NCBI GenBank assembly: GCA_963542695.1
Contig: CAUTYX010000003.1
Coordinates: forward strand, 69,423-133,422
Length of the DNA: 64,000 nt
Source: RUG100 sp963542695
GTDB lineage: Bacteria > Bacillota > Clostridia > Peptostreptococcales > Anaerovoracaceae
Direction of reading: 5' to 3'
Shown here: positions 26,982-35,687 of the stretch, piece by piece
How the letters are laid out: each line of letters begins with the position of its first letter
How positions within the stretch are numbered: the first letter of the stretch is position 1
Position numbers and translations under genes: made by a program
The notes under the pieces: generated by a model
Told to the model about the DNA's origin: nothing
The model's input: the letters and a program-made list of their open reading frames with translations, nothing else
Database searches by the model: none

Positions 26982-27037
26982 GCAGATACAGGGGTTCGGT
27001 ACAGGATTTGCAGGTACAGGGGTTCGGTATAGAACTT
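26982..27037. repeat. Two-copy tandem repeat, 28-bp unit
   Basis: The unit GCAGATACAGGGGTTCGGTA plus eight bases occurs twice head to tail with a few mismatches. It lies just past the end of the hemerythrin gene. The whole gap between cysK and the hemerythrin gene (26250-27068) holds only repeats and hairpins. Confidence 0.7.
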
Positions 27038-27068
27038 GATAGTACAGAACTTGCCGGGTGTGGACTTA

Positions 27069-27641
27069 TCAAACCGGTTGTATCGGTGGGTATTGGTCTT
27101 CCAACTTTTCTAGCAGTTCCAGGTATTTGCCGTTTACCTGTGCGTTTTCCGGCCGGCAATCAAAGGCTTTTACTTCCTCGGTTACTTGGTCCAACACGTC
27201 AGCCGGCAAGGTGTTTTCTGCGAAGGTATAGACCGCTTGGTTTTCCTTGTCCATGTGACGACGCAGCGTTCCGGCGTATCCCAGCGCTGCAGATAAAATC
27301 TTTAAGGAATTGCCGGTACAAGGATCTTTGTCATAGGCATCGCAAGCGTCCAATAGTTGTTGTACATACATTCTGCCTAGATCATGTTCTACCAGCATGC
27401 CATGGCGGATTAAGTTTTCGGCTACGGGACCGAGGCGACCAGTCATTTCGCGAAACAAAATTTCCTCTTCCTTTCCATGGTGATAGTGGTCGGCGTAATG
27501 GCGGGCAAACATTGCCATAGTACGGAAATCTTCGGTGTTGGGGTAGCCGCCGTCAAGAATAAGGCAGCCGGCGCTGTCAATGACTCCCAGCAAGCGGGCT
27601 ATGTTGTTATGCTCCTCTACTAAGGTTTCAATACTTGTCAT
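27069..27641 (-). CDS. Hemerythrin-domain protein
   Basis: A 190-residue four-helix protein with the spaced His/Glu ligands of a diiron site: EEHNNIARLL near the N-terminus, HYADHYHHGKEEEILF, a central HD, and HMDKENQAVY. Proteins of this group bind oxygen or nitric oxide or repair damaged iron centres. It is the last gene of a leftward run with hcp and an unknown gene, which supports a role in nitrosative or oxidative stress. Confidence 0.88.
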   Translation of the reverse strand: MTSIETLVEEHNNIARLLGVIDSAGCLILDGGYPNTEDFRTMAMFARHYADHYHHGKEEEILFREMTGRLGPVAENLIRHGMLVEHDLGRMYVQQLLDACDAYDKDPCTGNSLKILSAALGYAGTLRRHMDKENQAVYTFAENTLPADVLDQVTEEVKAFDCRPENAQVNGKYLELLEKLEDQYPPIQPV

Positions 27642-27762
27642 TTTTATATACCTTTCTATATTTATACTTCCTTATTTTATTTGTGCTTTTCTTTATTTTA
27701 GTCGTTTAGTTGCTATTTCTACCTTTTGCAATGGTGGCTTCTTACGAAGACAATCTATTGCA

Positions 27763-28386
27763 TTAAGCAGCTTTGCGGATTTCAAAATGCTGCTTTTCTG
27801 TCTCGGCAAAGACAAGGCCGCTGTTTTCCAAAAGTCCGGCAATTAGCTGGTTGCGCAGAGCATAGTAGTTGGCAACATCGCCATCTACGTGATCCCAAAA
27901 GGCTTGGTGCAAACAAGTGCGCTGTATCCAGGTGATTTTTTTCGGTGTTTCTTCCGTTACCTGGTTTACCTGGTCGCAAGGCATACCGTCAAGAAGGCTG
28001 TCGGTTAGAAGCTTGAAGGCTTCTGATGGCGTGCTGCCACTGGCCAGCTGTTTTTCCTTGCCAAACTCACGTCCCAGGTCAAAAGCAAGAACCGTCATTG
28101 GCTGCAATCGCCCGGTATCTTCCTTTAATAATGTGGTTGTTAGCAGAGCCAGTCTGGATTCGGAGATGGTAATTCGTTCTTGCAGCCATCCGTGGATGTT
28201 GTCGGTATCGATAATCTCCTCTAGAGGTTGTCTTTCTGCAATGCCACAACTTTCTGCCAGCAGTTCTTCCAATCCCTCATGCCAGTGCTGTTCCTTATTG
28301 ACCGTAAGGATACGGTCAATAAGGCGCTCTTGCAGCTGGATTTTTTCGTATAGCCAATAATGAATCGGCCCTAAAAACTTACTCAT
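27763..28386 (-). CDS. Uncharacterised protein linked to hcp
   Basis: Not recognised as a named family. It has 207 residues, no signal peptide and no membrane segment, and is predicted mostly helical. The N-terminus (KFLGPIHYWLYEKIQLQERLID) and a later HQAFWDHVDGD stretch contain several His, Asp and Glu residues that could bind metal. It lies between hcp and a hemerythrin gene on the same strand. A part in handling nitric oxide or hydroxylamine is inference from context. Confidence 0.7.
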   Translation of the reverse strand: MSKFLGPIHYWLYEKIQLQERLIDRILTVNKEQHWHEGLEELLAESCGIAERQPLEEIIDTDNIHGWLQERITISESRLALLTTTLLKEDTGRLQPMTVLAFDLGREFGKEKQLASGSTPSEAFKLLTDSLLDGMPCDQVNQVTEETPKKITWIQRTCLHQAFWDHVDGDVANYYALRNQLIAGLLENSGLVFAETEKQHFEIRKAA

Positions 28387-28422
28387 TATAGTACTTCTCT
28401 TTCTTTCATTCTTTCTATATTC

Positions 28423-28466
28423 CGATATGATTCCAGACGGTTTTCGGTTCGCCTGGAATCATATCG
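28423..28466. other. Strong hairpin between hcp and the next gene
   Basis: A perfect 14-bp stem (CGATATGATTCCAG / CTGGAATCATATCG) with a 16-base loop. The T-tract lies on the strand opposite to the operon, so on the transcribed strand it is more likely an RNA-stabilising or processing hairpin than an efficient terminator. Confidence 0.65.
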
Positions 28467-28484
28467 TTTTTACTGCATTTTGGC

Positions 28485-30338
28485 TTACAGAGCAGCGATA
28501 CGGTCGTTTAACTGAGCAACGACTTCTTCCACATCCTTGCCGTGAACCATGCAAGCATCGGACAAGCTTTCCATCTGTGAGGATGGGCAACCTAGGCAGT
28601 GCATACCCACTTCCAGAAGAGCCGGAGCAAGATCCGGGTACTTTCTCAGAATATCGCCGATGAGCATATCCTTTGTAATAGCCGGAGCCGGTGCATCGTT
28701 AATTAGCAATTCGATATCATCCTCTACAGAACCGATTCCGGCGATACCGAAGTTTTCAACCAGTACCTTGGCAACATTTTCAGACAGGAAAGCCGGAAGA
28801 GTCGGTCCCAGGTGAATGTTTTTTACTCCTAAGGACAATAGAGCCAGGAGAACGATAACGGCTTTCTGTTCGTACCAAGCAATGTTATATACGATTGGCA
28901 GATCGTTGATGTCGTCCAGACCAAATACTTCCTGCAGCTTCATAGCGATAATTGCCAAAGAGTAAGAGTCGTTACATTGACCGGCATCCAGTACACGAGG
29001 AATTCCGTTGATATCGCCCAGATCCAGCTTGTTGTATTTGTACTTTGCACAACCGGCAGTGAGAATGACGGTATCCTTTGGCAGAGCCTTGGCAAAATCG
29101 GTGTAGTAGTTTCTGGACTTGGCACGACCGTCACAGCCTGCCATTACTACGAATTTTTTGATGGCACCGGATTTCACAGCGTCTACCACCTGGTCAGTAA
29201 GAGCCAGAACCTGTGTGTGGGCAAAGCCGCCAACGATTTCACCGGACTCGATTTCGATAGGAGCCGGGCAGGATTTTGCCTGCTTAATGATAGCAGAGAA
29301 ATCCTTTTCTTCGCCGATTTCACCGGCAATATGCTTGCATCCCGGATAAGCGGCAGCACCTGTTGTCCAAAGACGGTCTTTATAACTGTCTTTTGGCGGT
29401 ACGATGCAGTTGGTAGTCATAAGAATCGGTCCCTGGAAGGATTCGAATTCCTCCTTTTGCTTCCACCAAGCGTTTCCGTAGTTGCCGACGAAATTGTCGT
29501 ATTTCTTCAATTTTGGATAGTAGTGAGCAGCCAGCATTTCAGAGTGGGTGTACACATCTACGCCGGTTCCTTTAGTCTGTTCCAGCAGCATTTCGATATC
29601 CCGCAGGTCGTGGCCGGAAATCAAGATTCCCGGATTGGTGCCGACACCGATGTTTACCTTGGTCAACTCCGGATTTCCATAAGCTTCTGTGTTGGCTTTA
29701 TCTAAGAGAGCCATACCGTTGACACCATATTTGCCCACTTCCAAAGTCAGATTTACCAGTTCTTCTACCGACAGATCCATCATGGTCAAAGACAGAGCTT
29801 TCTGAAGGAAAGCATCGGTTTCTTCGTCATCCTGCAGCAATACGTTGGCATGCTTGGAGTATGCAGACAATCCTTTCAGACCATATACAATAAGTTCCCG
29901 CAAGCTGCGAATATCTTCGTTTTCGGTAGAAAGAACACCGACGGTAGTTGCCTTTTCCAACAACTCTTCTTTGTCGTTGCCGTTTTTTGGTTCCCAAGTT
30001 GCTGCTTCGGGCAGTGCAACAGGGGAGGATAGATGCGAAACAAGAGCATCTCTTGTTTCTAAAGTTTCACGGATACGAGCCACAATAGCATCTCCGTCAA
30101 AGTTGGCGTTGGTAATGGTGGTGAATAAATTCAAAGTGATTAGATGATTAATTTCCTTTGGAATTTCTTTTCCTTCTGAGCGAAGGGTGGTGGTCACAAA
30201 GGACAGACCTTTTGTAACGTAGATTAGCAAATCCTGCAAATTTGCTACATCCGGCTGTTTTCCACAGACACCGACCTTGGTGCAACCGGTACATCCTGCT
30301 GTTTCCTGACATTGATAACAAAACATTTTATTTTCCAT
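28485..30338 (-). CDS. hcp: Hybrid-cluster protein (hydroxylamine/NO reductase) with C-terminal DUF1858 domain
   Basis: Hcp carries a cubane cluster and a hybrid Fe-S-O cluster and reduces hydroxylamine or nitric oxide in the cytoplasm. The N-terminal cysteine set is MFCYQCQETAGCTGC...GVCGK. Hybrid-cluster ligands are found in GHDLRDIE, AYPGCKH, TAGCAKYKY, AGQCNDSY, and the later YEQKA stretch. Known Hcp proteins are about 550 residues; this one has 617 because a DUF1858-like redox domain follows (TKDMLIGDILRKYPDLAPAL, then GMHCLGC). That domain is usually a separate small protein near hcp. An AAAGGAG site precedes the ATG, and a 26-bp palindrome lies upstream. Confidence 0.93.
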   Translation of the reverse strand: MENKMFCYQCQETAGCTGCTKVGVCGKQPDVANLQDLLIYVTKGLSFVTTTLRSEGKEIPKEINHLITLNLFTTITNANFDGDAIVARIRETLETRDALVSHLSSPVALPEAATWEPKNGNDKEELLEKATTVGVLSTENEDIRSLRELIVYGLKGLSAYSKHANVLLQDDEETDAFLQKALSLTMMDLSVEELVNLTLEVGKYGVNGMALLDKANTEAYGNPELTKVNIGVGTNPGILISGHDLRDIEMLLEQTKGTGVDVYTHSEMLAAHYYPKLKKYDNFVGNYGNAWWKQKEEFESFQGPILMTTNCIVPPKDSYKDRLWTTGAAAYPGCKHIAGEIGEEKDFSAIIKQAKSCPAPIEIESGEIVGGFAHTQVLALTDQVVDAVKSGAIKKFVVMAGCDGRAKSRNYYTDFAKALPKDTVILTAGCAKYKYNKLDLGDINGIPRVLDAGQCNDSYSLAIIAMKLQEVFGLDDINDLPIVYNIAWYEQKAVIVLLALLSLGVKNIHLGPTLPAFLSENVAKVLVENFGIAGIGSVEDDIELLINDAPAPAITKDMLIGDILRKYPDLAPALLEVGMHCLGCPSSQMESLSDACMVHGKDVEEVVAQLNDRIAAL

Positions 30339-30416
30339 GGGTATCTCCTTTTCTGTAGGACAATAGTTTTCAAAGTTTTCTTTGTTGTAGCCTTATACTA
30401 GCGGGGTGAAAAAAAG

Positions 30417-30442
30417 TATTCCGTAACATATGTTACGGAATA
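30417..30442. promoter_or_regulatory. 26-bp perfect palindrome, operator of hcp
   Basis: The centre reads GTAAC-ATAT-GTTAC and symmetry extends to TATTCC...GGAATA on both sides. On the hcp strand a TAGTAT (-10) lies downstream, which would place the palindrome centre about 41 bases before the transcription start, the position of class II activation by Crp/Fnr proteins. The adjacent Crp/Fnr gene is the likely ligand-responsive activator (HcpR-like). Confidence 0.8.
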
Positions 30443-30556
30443 GAAAAAATATAAAAAAATATACAAAGAATTTGTCAAAAAGGGTGGAAGTGTGTAGTTA
30501 CTCTCCGAAAAATTTTGCCGGCTATACTAGCGTCGCCCACTATACTAGTGTTGCAA

Positions 30557-31243
30557 TTATAGTAACGATGCCAGTTGAGCGGGATGGGGGACAGACAATT
30601 TCTTTTTGTCTATAGAAATGAGACCTTCCTCATTCATTTTGGCCAGCTCCCTTGACAAAGAAGGGCGGGTGGCAGAAAGATAGGAAGCCAGTTGCTCCCG
30701 GTTCATAGGCAGAGAGACTTTTCCGCTTTCATCACAGTGCTGCAGAAGAACCCGAGCAATTTTTTGTCGCAAGTTCCCGGCAGACAGGACTTGCAATCTC
30801 TGATTCATGCCATAGGCTTTCTGTGCCAAAATGTGCATCATGTTGGAAATTAGCTGAGAATGGTGAGAACAGACCTCGGAACAAGTGTTGTACAAAAAGT
30901 TCCGCGGCATGTGGAGCACAGAGGTTGTTTCCTTGGCCTCGGCATAATAGTCATACTGGCGGCGCTGGGTAAACAGAAAAATTTCTCCAAAGATGTCTCC
31001 CGGCTGGTCAATGATAGCCACCAGATTTTGGCGACCGTCCATGGAGTTGCTGCCGATAATAATGCTGCCGCTTACCAGCATTAACAATTCTTTTGGGGTG
31101 TCTTGCTGGCGAAAAACTTGCCGCCCGCGAGGATACATTTCAATGTGAGCGCCACTACATAGCAGCGATGAATTTGCTTCTTCCCGGGATAATCCGGTAA
31201 AGAGCAAGCTTCCTTGACGTACTGATTCCGGTATGGTGATCAT
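30557..31243 (-). CDS. Crp/Fnr-family regulator, HcpR-like
   Basis: Has an N-terminal cyclic-nucleotide-binding-type beta roll (LLFTGLSREEANSSLLCSGA...GDIFGEI) and a C-terminal winged helix (MNREQLASYLSATRPSLSRELAKM). It has no N-terminal four-cysteine motif, so it is not a classic oxygen-sensing FNR. The start is the ATG at 31243 (MITIPESV) behind AAGGAG; the frame opens 63 codons earlier without support. It lies beside and on the same strand as hcp, behind a palindrome suited to this family. Control of the hcp operon in response to nitrosative stress is the best inference. Confidence 0.87.
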   Translation of the reverse strand: MITIPESVRQGSLLFTGLSREEANSSLLCSGAHIEMYPRGRQVFRQQDTPKELLMLVSGSIIIGSNSMDGRQNLVAIIDQPGDIFGEIFLFTQRRQYDYYAEAKETTSVLHMPRNFLYNTCSEVCSHHSQLISNMMHILAQKAYGMNQRLQVLSAGNLRQKIARVLLQHCDESGKVSLPMNREQLASYLSATRPSLSRELAKMNEEGLISIDKKKLSVPHPAQLASLL

Positions 31244-31404
31244 AGACTTCTCCTTGGTTCTAGAGGTAAAAGTATACCATATTTTGTGACCTCTTGTGGC
31301 TTTGCACTTTTTGCCTTTTGTACTTTTTTGTTGTCTCTGTTTTGAAACCTTGACAAAGTTATTTCTCAGTATTATATTAGATTTCGCAAGAACGAAAGGA
31401 AGGT

Positions 31405-31597
31405 TGCAGGAAAGTAGCGGTGGTGAATACACATATCGCTTACCGAAGGAGTAAAACTCTCAGGTGTCTCTAGCGAGATAGATACTGCAAGTGGATCGTG
31501 ACTCCGGAGAAGCCCGTTAAATCGGGGGCCGAAGGTGCAACATACAAAGCAATGGCTTTGTATCGGAATCTCTCAGGCAAAAGGACGGAGAATAGAT
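31405..31597 (+). promoter_or_regulatory. Tandem glycine riboswitch
   Basis: Two aptamers are visible. The first has CCGAAGGAGTAAAACTCTCAGG (conserved core split here as CCGAAGGAG and AACTCTCAGG). The second has GGCCGAAGGTG followed, after an extended stem, by ATCTCTCAGGCAAAAGGAC. This is the known cooperative two-aptamer arrangement. The downstream gene is a glycine/alanine symporter rather than the gcv operon. Confidence 0.92.
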
Positions 31598-31629
31598 TAG
31601 TTTCTATTTATTTTGTCATGGTATCCAGA

Positions 31630-31661
31630 ACACCAACTTCTTTGCAGGTAGGTGTTTTTTA
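31630..31661 (+). terminator. Terminator of the glycine riboswitch
   Basis: ACACC and inner pairs close with GGTGT, followed by TTTTTT, about 100 bases before the symporter start. It is the probable expression platform; whether glycine opens or closes it cannot be told by eye. Confidence 0.78.
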
Positions 31662-31764
31662 TTGGAGAACCTGACTCTATTCAATCAGAAGCTCCTTTCA
31701 TTTATTGCAGGTAACATATTGTAACGGTGTTAACAGCCGGAAGATAAAGGCAGAGTGAGAGGAT

Positions 31765-33189
31765 ATGTGGAAAGCAATTAATGATTTTCTAGTTAGTGTG
31801 GATCAAGCGGTCTGGGGTGTTCCCCTGATTGTATTGATTATTGTAGGTGGTATATGGCTTACCATTCGTTTAGGGTTGCTGCAGATGCGGCGGCTGCCAT
31901 TGGCGTTAAAATGGATGGTGCATAATGAAGAAAAGGGAAGCGGGGAAGTAACCAGTTTTGCGGCTCTTTGTACGGCGCTGTCTGCCACCATCGGTACCGG
32001 TAATATCGTCGGCGTTGCAACGGCAGTTGGCGAAGGTGGTCCGGGGGCTTTGTTTTGGATGGTTATTGCCGCTTTCTTTGGAATGGCTACCAAGTATTCC
32101 GAAGGACTGCTGGCCGTAAAATATAGAACCGTGGATCCGGAAACCGGTCACAGTCTAGGGGGACCTTTCTACTATATCAAACATGGTATGGGGGAAAAGT
32201 GGACGTGGCTGGCAAAGATATTTGCCTTCTTTGGAATCTGTGTCGGTCTCTTTGGAATCGGTACCTTTACACAGGTAAATGGAATTTCCGCTGCTGTACA
32301 GACTCTTTTTGATCCTAACAAGCTGCACACCATTACGGTTCCGCACATCGGAACATACTCCATCGCCGTAGTGATTTCTTCCATTATCCTGGCACTATGC
32401 GTAGCAGCCGTTTTAATTGGCGGTCTCAAAAGAATTGCTCAGGTGAGCCAGATTATCGTGCCTTTTATGGCCGTGCTGTATGTTTTGGTGGTATTGATTT
32501 TGATTATTTGCAATATCAAGGCATTGCCGGCAGCCGTTGTAATTATTATAAAAGCAGCTTTTGCACCAAAGGCTATTACCGGCGGAATCATAGGCAGTAT
32601 GATTGTAGCCATGCAAAAAGGAGTTGCCCGAGGCATCTTTTCCAACGAAGCCGGTCTTGGCAGCGCACCGATTGCCGCCGCTGCCGCAAAGACAAAGGAA
32701 CCGGTTCGGCAAGGTTTGGTAAGCATGACAGGTACCTTCATCGATACCATTATTGTTTGTACAATGACAGGACTTGCCATTACCATTACCGGTGCTTGGA
32801 AGGTGCCGGGACTGGAAGGGGTACGGGTTACCGCTTATGCCTTTTCAGAAGGTCTTCCATTCCCTTCGGAAGTCTCCCGCTTTATCTTGATGATTTGTCT
32901 GATTTTCTTTGCCTTTACAACTATCCTGGGATGGGACTATTATAGTGAGAGGTGCTTGGAATTCCTGTCAAATGGAAAAACCGGAGCCATTATGACTTAT
33001 AGAAAGCTATATATCATGGCAGTATTTATCGGGCCATATATGACGGTAGAAGCCGTATGGACCATTGCCGATATCTTTAACGGACTGATGGCTATTCCTA
33101 ATATGATAGCGTTGTTTGCTCTTAGTGGCGTAGTTGTCAAGGAAACCAGAGAATTCGTTGCCCAAAAGAAACATATGACTTTGGAGTAG
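31765..33189 (+). CDS. Sodium:alanine/glycine symporter
   Basis: An AgcS-family transporter of 474 residues with about eleven membrane segments. Family hallmarks include SFAALCTALSATIGTGNIVGVATA near the N-terminus, the GGPGALFWM region and ARGIFSNEAGLGSAPIA. It imports glycine or alanine with sodium. A GAGAGG site precedes the ATG. The glycine riboswitch upstream points to glycine as a substrate and regulator. Confidence 0.93.
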   Translation: MWKAINDFLVSVDQAVWGVPLIVLIIVGGIWLTIRLGLLQMRRLPLALKWMVHNEEKGSGEVTSFAALCTALSATIGTGNIVGVATAVGEGGPGALFWMVIAAFFGMATKYSEGLLAVKYRTVDPETGHSLGGPFYYIKHGMGEKWTWLAKIFAFFGICVGLFGIGTFTQVNGISAAVQTLFDPNKLHTITVPHIGTYSIAVVISSIILALCVAAVLIGGLKRIAQVSQIIVPFMAVLYVLVVLILIICNIKALPAAVVIIIKAAFAPKAITGGIIGSMIVAMQKGVARGIFSNEAGLGSAPIAAAAAKTKEPVRQGLVSMTGTFIDTIIVCTMTGLAITITGAWKVPGLEGVRVTAYAFSEGLPFPSEVSRFILMICLIFFAFTTILGWDYYSERCLEFLSNGKTGAIMTYRKLYIMAVFIGPYMTVEAVWTIADIFNGLMAIPNMIALFALSGVVVKETREFVAQKKHMTLE

Positions 33190-33235
33190 GCTAAGGAAGG
33201 TATCCTATAGCCGAAAGGGAGAATAGGATCAAGAG

Positions 33236-33817
33236 ATGAAATTGTATTTGGTGCGTCACGGGCAGACAGATATGAATGTGGAGCATCGTCTCCAAGGAAC
33301 GACAGATACACCCCTTAACGAAAGGGGAAAACAACAAGCTAGGAATCTTCATAAAAAGCTGGTACAAGAGAATATGACTTTTGATGTGGTCTATTGCAGT
33401 CCTTTGCAGCGAGCATGTCTTACAGGAGAGCTTGTCACCGGCATGAATTCAGAAGAATTTGTTCTGGAGCCGCGAATTGCGGAAATGAATATGGGAGATT
33501 TGGAGCGGCATACATACAAAGAACTGGGGCCTGATTTTATGGCCTCTTTCTTTGAGGATCCTTCTACGTTTATTCCCACCGGAAACGGGGAAACGTTCAT
33601 GCAGTTAATTGAACGGGTCGGGGGATTTTTGGAAGAAATAAAAGAAGACCCGCCAGGAGAAAGGGCTCTGGCGGTGTCTCACGGAGCTGCTATTCGTGCT
33701 ATGTTGGCTTACGTAGAGAGCACTCCGTTAAAAAGCTTTTGGAAACCAGTTGTGGACAACTGTCAACTGATTACGCTGCAACTGATCGATGGTAATTGGT
33801 CGGTTGTCGCAGAATAA
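33236..33817 (+). CDS. Histidine phosphatase family protein
   Basis: A phosphoglycerate-mutase-like phosphatase of 193 residues. The phosphohistidine motif is LVRHGQTDMN, followed by GTTDTPLNERGKQQA, and the second catalytic histidine is in AVSHGAAIR. The family includes CobC (alpha-ribazole phosphatase) and broad phosphatases; the locus gives no support for either. It may share the symporter transcript, which ends 46 bases upstream. Confidence 0.88.
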   Translation: MKLYLVRHGQTDMNVEHRLQGTTDTPLNERGKQQARNLHKKLVQENMTFDVVYCSPLQRACLTGELVTGMNSEEFVLEPRIAEMNMGDLERHTYKELGPDFMASFFEDPSTFIPTGNGETFMQLIERVGGFLEEIKEDPPGERALAVSHGAAIRAMLAYVESTPLKSFWKPVVDNCQLITLQLIDGNWSVVAE

Positions 33818-33832
33818 CACCGGTTGCAGCAT

Positions 33833-34558
33833 CTATATAGGGATGGGTAAATACGCCCAGGCCACGGCCAAAACCATAGCCGGCACCATGTTTAGCAGGC
33901 GAATCTTGTTTTTCCAAACCAAGTTGATGCCTACACAAAAAACCAAGATTGCACCGGATAAGGATAAATTGGTCAATGTTGCAGTTGTAATATATGGTGC
34001 TGCAAAGCGAGCTGATAAGGTGATTACTCCTTGGATAGCAACAACGGGAATCACAGAAAATATGCAGCCTTTCCCCAAGGCGGCGGCTAATGCTATGAGG
34101 ACGATGCTGTCAAAGGCTGTCTTAAAAAGCAGTATGGATAAATCCCCATTGGCACCATCGTTAATGGCTCCAATGATGGCCATGGCACCGATGGAAACAG
34201 TCATTGATGCGGTAACGAAGGCGGTAGTAAATTCACCATCGCCATTGCTGCCGCTTTTTTGCTGCAGCCATTTTCCCAGTTTTTCAATGAGCCCTTGAAT
34301 GTTTATCAACTCGCCAATGAGAGTCCCTAATGCAAAGGTGACCAGCAGCATCATGGAACTGGAGGAAATCAGTTCTCCTTGGCGAATTTGCAACATGGCA
34401 GCCATAGCTCCGGCTATGCCCATAAACATGGTAATAACACCGGTAGTGGTCAGCAGCGATTTGCGTAACTCCATTGTAATATGGCGGCTGAATACGATGC
34501 CGATGGTTCCGCCGGCACATATTCCGGCTGCATTAATCAGTGTTCCTAATCCGGGCAT
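33833..34558 (-). CDS. DUF554 family membrane protein
   Basis: A 241-residue membrane protein with about seven hydrophobic segments and the family start MPGLGTLINAAGICAGGTIGI. Members of DUF554 (YdfK/YqgA) are widespread and of unknown role. Convergent with the histidine phosphatase gene. Confidence 0.85.
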   Translation of the reverse strand: MPGLGTLINAAGICAGGTIGIVFSRHITMELRKSLLTTTGVITMFMGIAGAMAAMLQIRQGELISSSSMMLLVTFALGTLIGELINIQGLIEKLGKWLQQKSGSNGDGEFTTAFVTASMTVSIGAMAIIGAINDGANGDLSILLFKTAFDSIVLIALAAALGKGCIFSVIPVVAIQGVITLSARFAAPYITTATLTNLSLSGAILVFCVGINLVWKNKIRLLNMVPAMVLAVAWAYLPIPI

Positions 34559-34787
34559 GACTACCTCTCCTTTCGTTATCTTGATTGTAGGGGTGGCGAG
34601 CAGTTATGTAAAACAAATGGAAGTAATGGTATCCATCGAAAATAAAGATTGATGGTGATGAAATTACAATTGCCACTACCTTAGATATTCAATACAATGG
34701 AAGAACCATCACGAAGAAGGTAAAAAAGCAAAAAGTCCTACATAAGAAGATGCTACAGAATATGGTACACTGTTTGGGAGGCGTTTC

Positions 34788-35687
34788 ATGGAATTGCATC
34801 AATTGAAGATATTTTTAAAGGTAGCGGCACTAAAGAATTTTACCGGCGCGGCTGCCCAGCTAAATTACTCACAATCCAATATCAGTGCCCAAATACGGCA
34901 GCTGGAAAAAGAAGTGGGACACCCTCTTTTTAACCGCATAGGGCGTCATGTTTCGCTGACACAATATGGCGAACAGCTGGTGCCTTACGCCCGCAAGCTG
35001 CTGTCCCAAGCACGGGAAATAGAGGACTTGTTCTGTGAAGAGGATGAAATCTCCGGAACCGTTCGCATCGGCATGGTGGAATCCCTTTGTAATGCGTTGC
35101 TGGTGCCGTCTGTCATGGCTTATCACCGGCGCTTCCCGCGAATCAAAACGGATTTGACCATCGACTCTACTAATGCGTTGATGGACATGCTGCGAAAAGA
35201 TTGTCTTGATGTTGCGTGCCTCGTTCACGACCCCTTTATGGGTAGTGACTGGTTTAACTGGGGAACAGAAGAAATGCCGGTAGTGGTAATCGCCAACGGA
35301 AAAAGCGAATTGGTACAGCAAGAAAGTGTTTCCATGGAACAACTGGCCGGGAAAGAATGTATATTAATGGAAGAAGGCGCCCCCTACAGCAGCTATTTTC
35401 GCCATCAAATGTCCGATCGAGGAATTCCCTACCGAGAAGTTTTGACGTTGCAGGATCCGGAAATGGCTTGTCGTCTAGTGGCGGAAGGCGACTTTATTTC
35501 TGTTTTGCCGCTGCATATCTCTACAAAGTATACCAAGGACAATGCCGTGGCAGTTCTACCAATGAAAGATTTTTCTTTTAGTCAGTACGCCCAGATTTTG
35601 CTTCATCCCAGTAAAATTGTCACCCCACAGCTGCGGGGATTTTTAGAAGAGCTGGAAAAAGGATACCGCCACCTGCCACGAGGCTAA
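34788..35687 (+). CDS. LysR-family transcriptional regulator
   Basis: A 299-residue LTTR with an N-terminal winged helix (LHQLKIFLKVAALKNFTGAAAQLNYSQSNISAQIRQLE) and a C-terminal effector domain (GTVRIGMVESLCNALLVPS). A GGGAGG site precedes the ATG. Its 3' end overlaps the end of a truncated transporter gene by four bases, tail to tail. Target genes are not obvious; DUF554 lies upstream in the opposite direction. Confidence 0.88.
   Translation: MELHQLKIFLKVAALKNFTGAAAQLNYSQSNISAQIRQLEKEVGHPLFNRIGRHVSLTQYGEQLVPYARKLLSQAREIEDLFCEEDEISGTVRIGMVESLCNALLVPSVMAYHRRFPRIKTDLTIDSTNALMDMLRKDCLDVACLVHDPFMGSDWFNWGTEEMPVVVIANGKSELVQQESVSMEQLAGKECILMEEGAPYSSYFRHQMSDRGIPYREVLTLQDPEMACRLVAEGDFISVLPLHISTKYTKDNAVAVLPMKDFSFSQYAQILLHPSKIVTPQLRGFLEELEKGYRHLPRG

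Noticed and set aside
32397..32945. 182-codon frame inside the glycine/alanine symporter gene
   Set aside because: Out-of-frame shadow; the symporter frame is complete and strongly family-like over the same bases.
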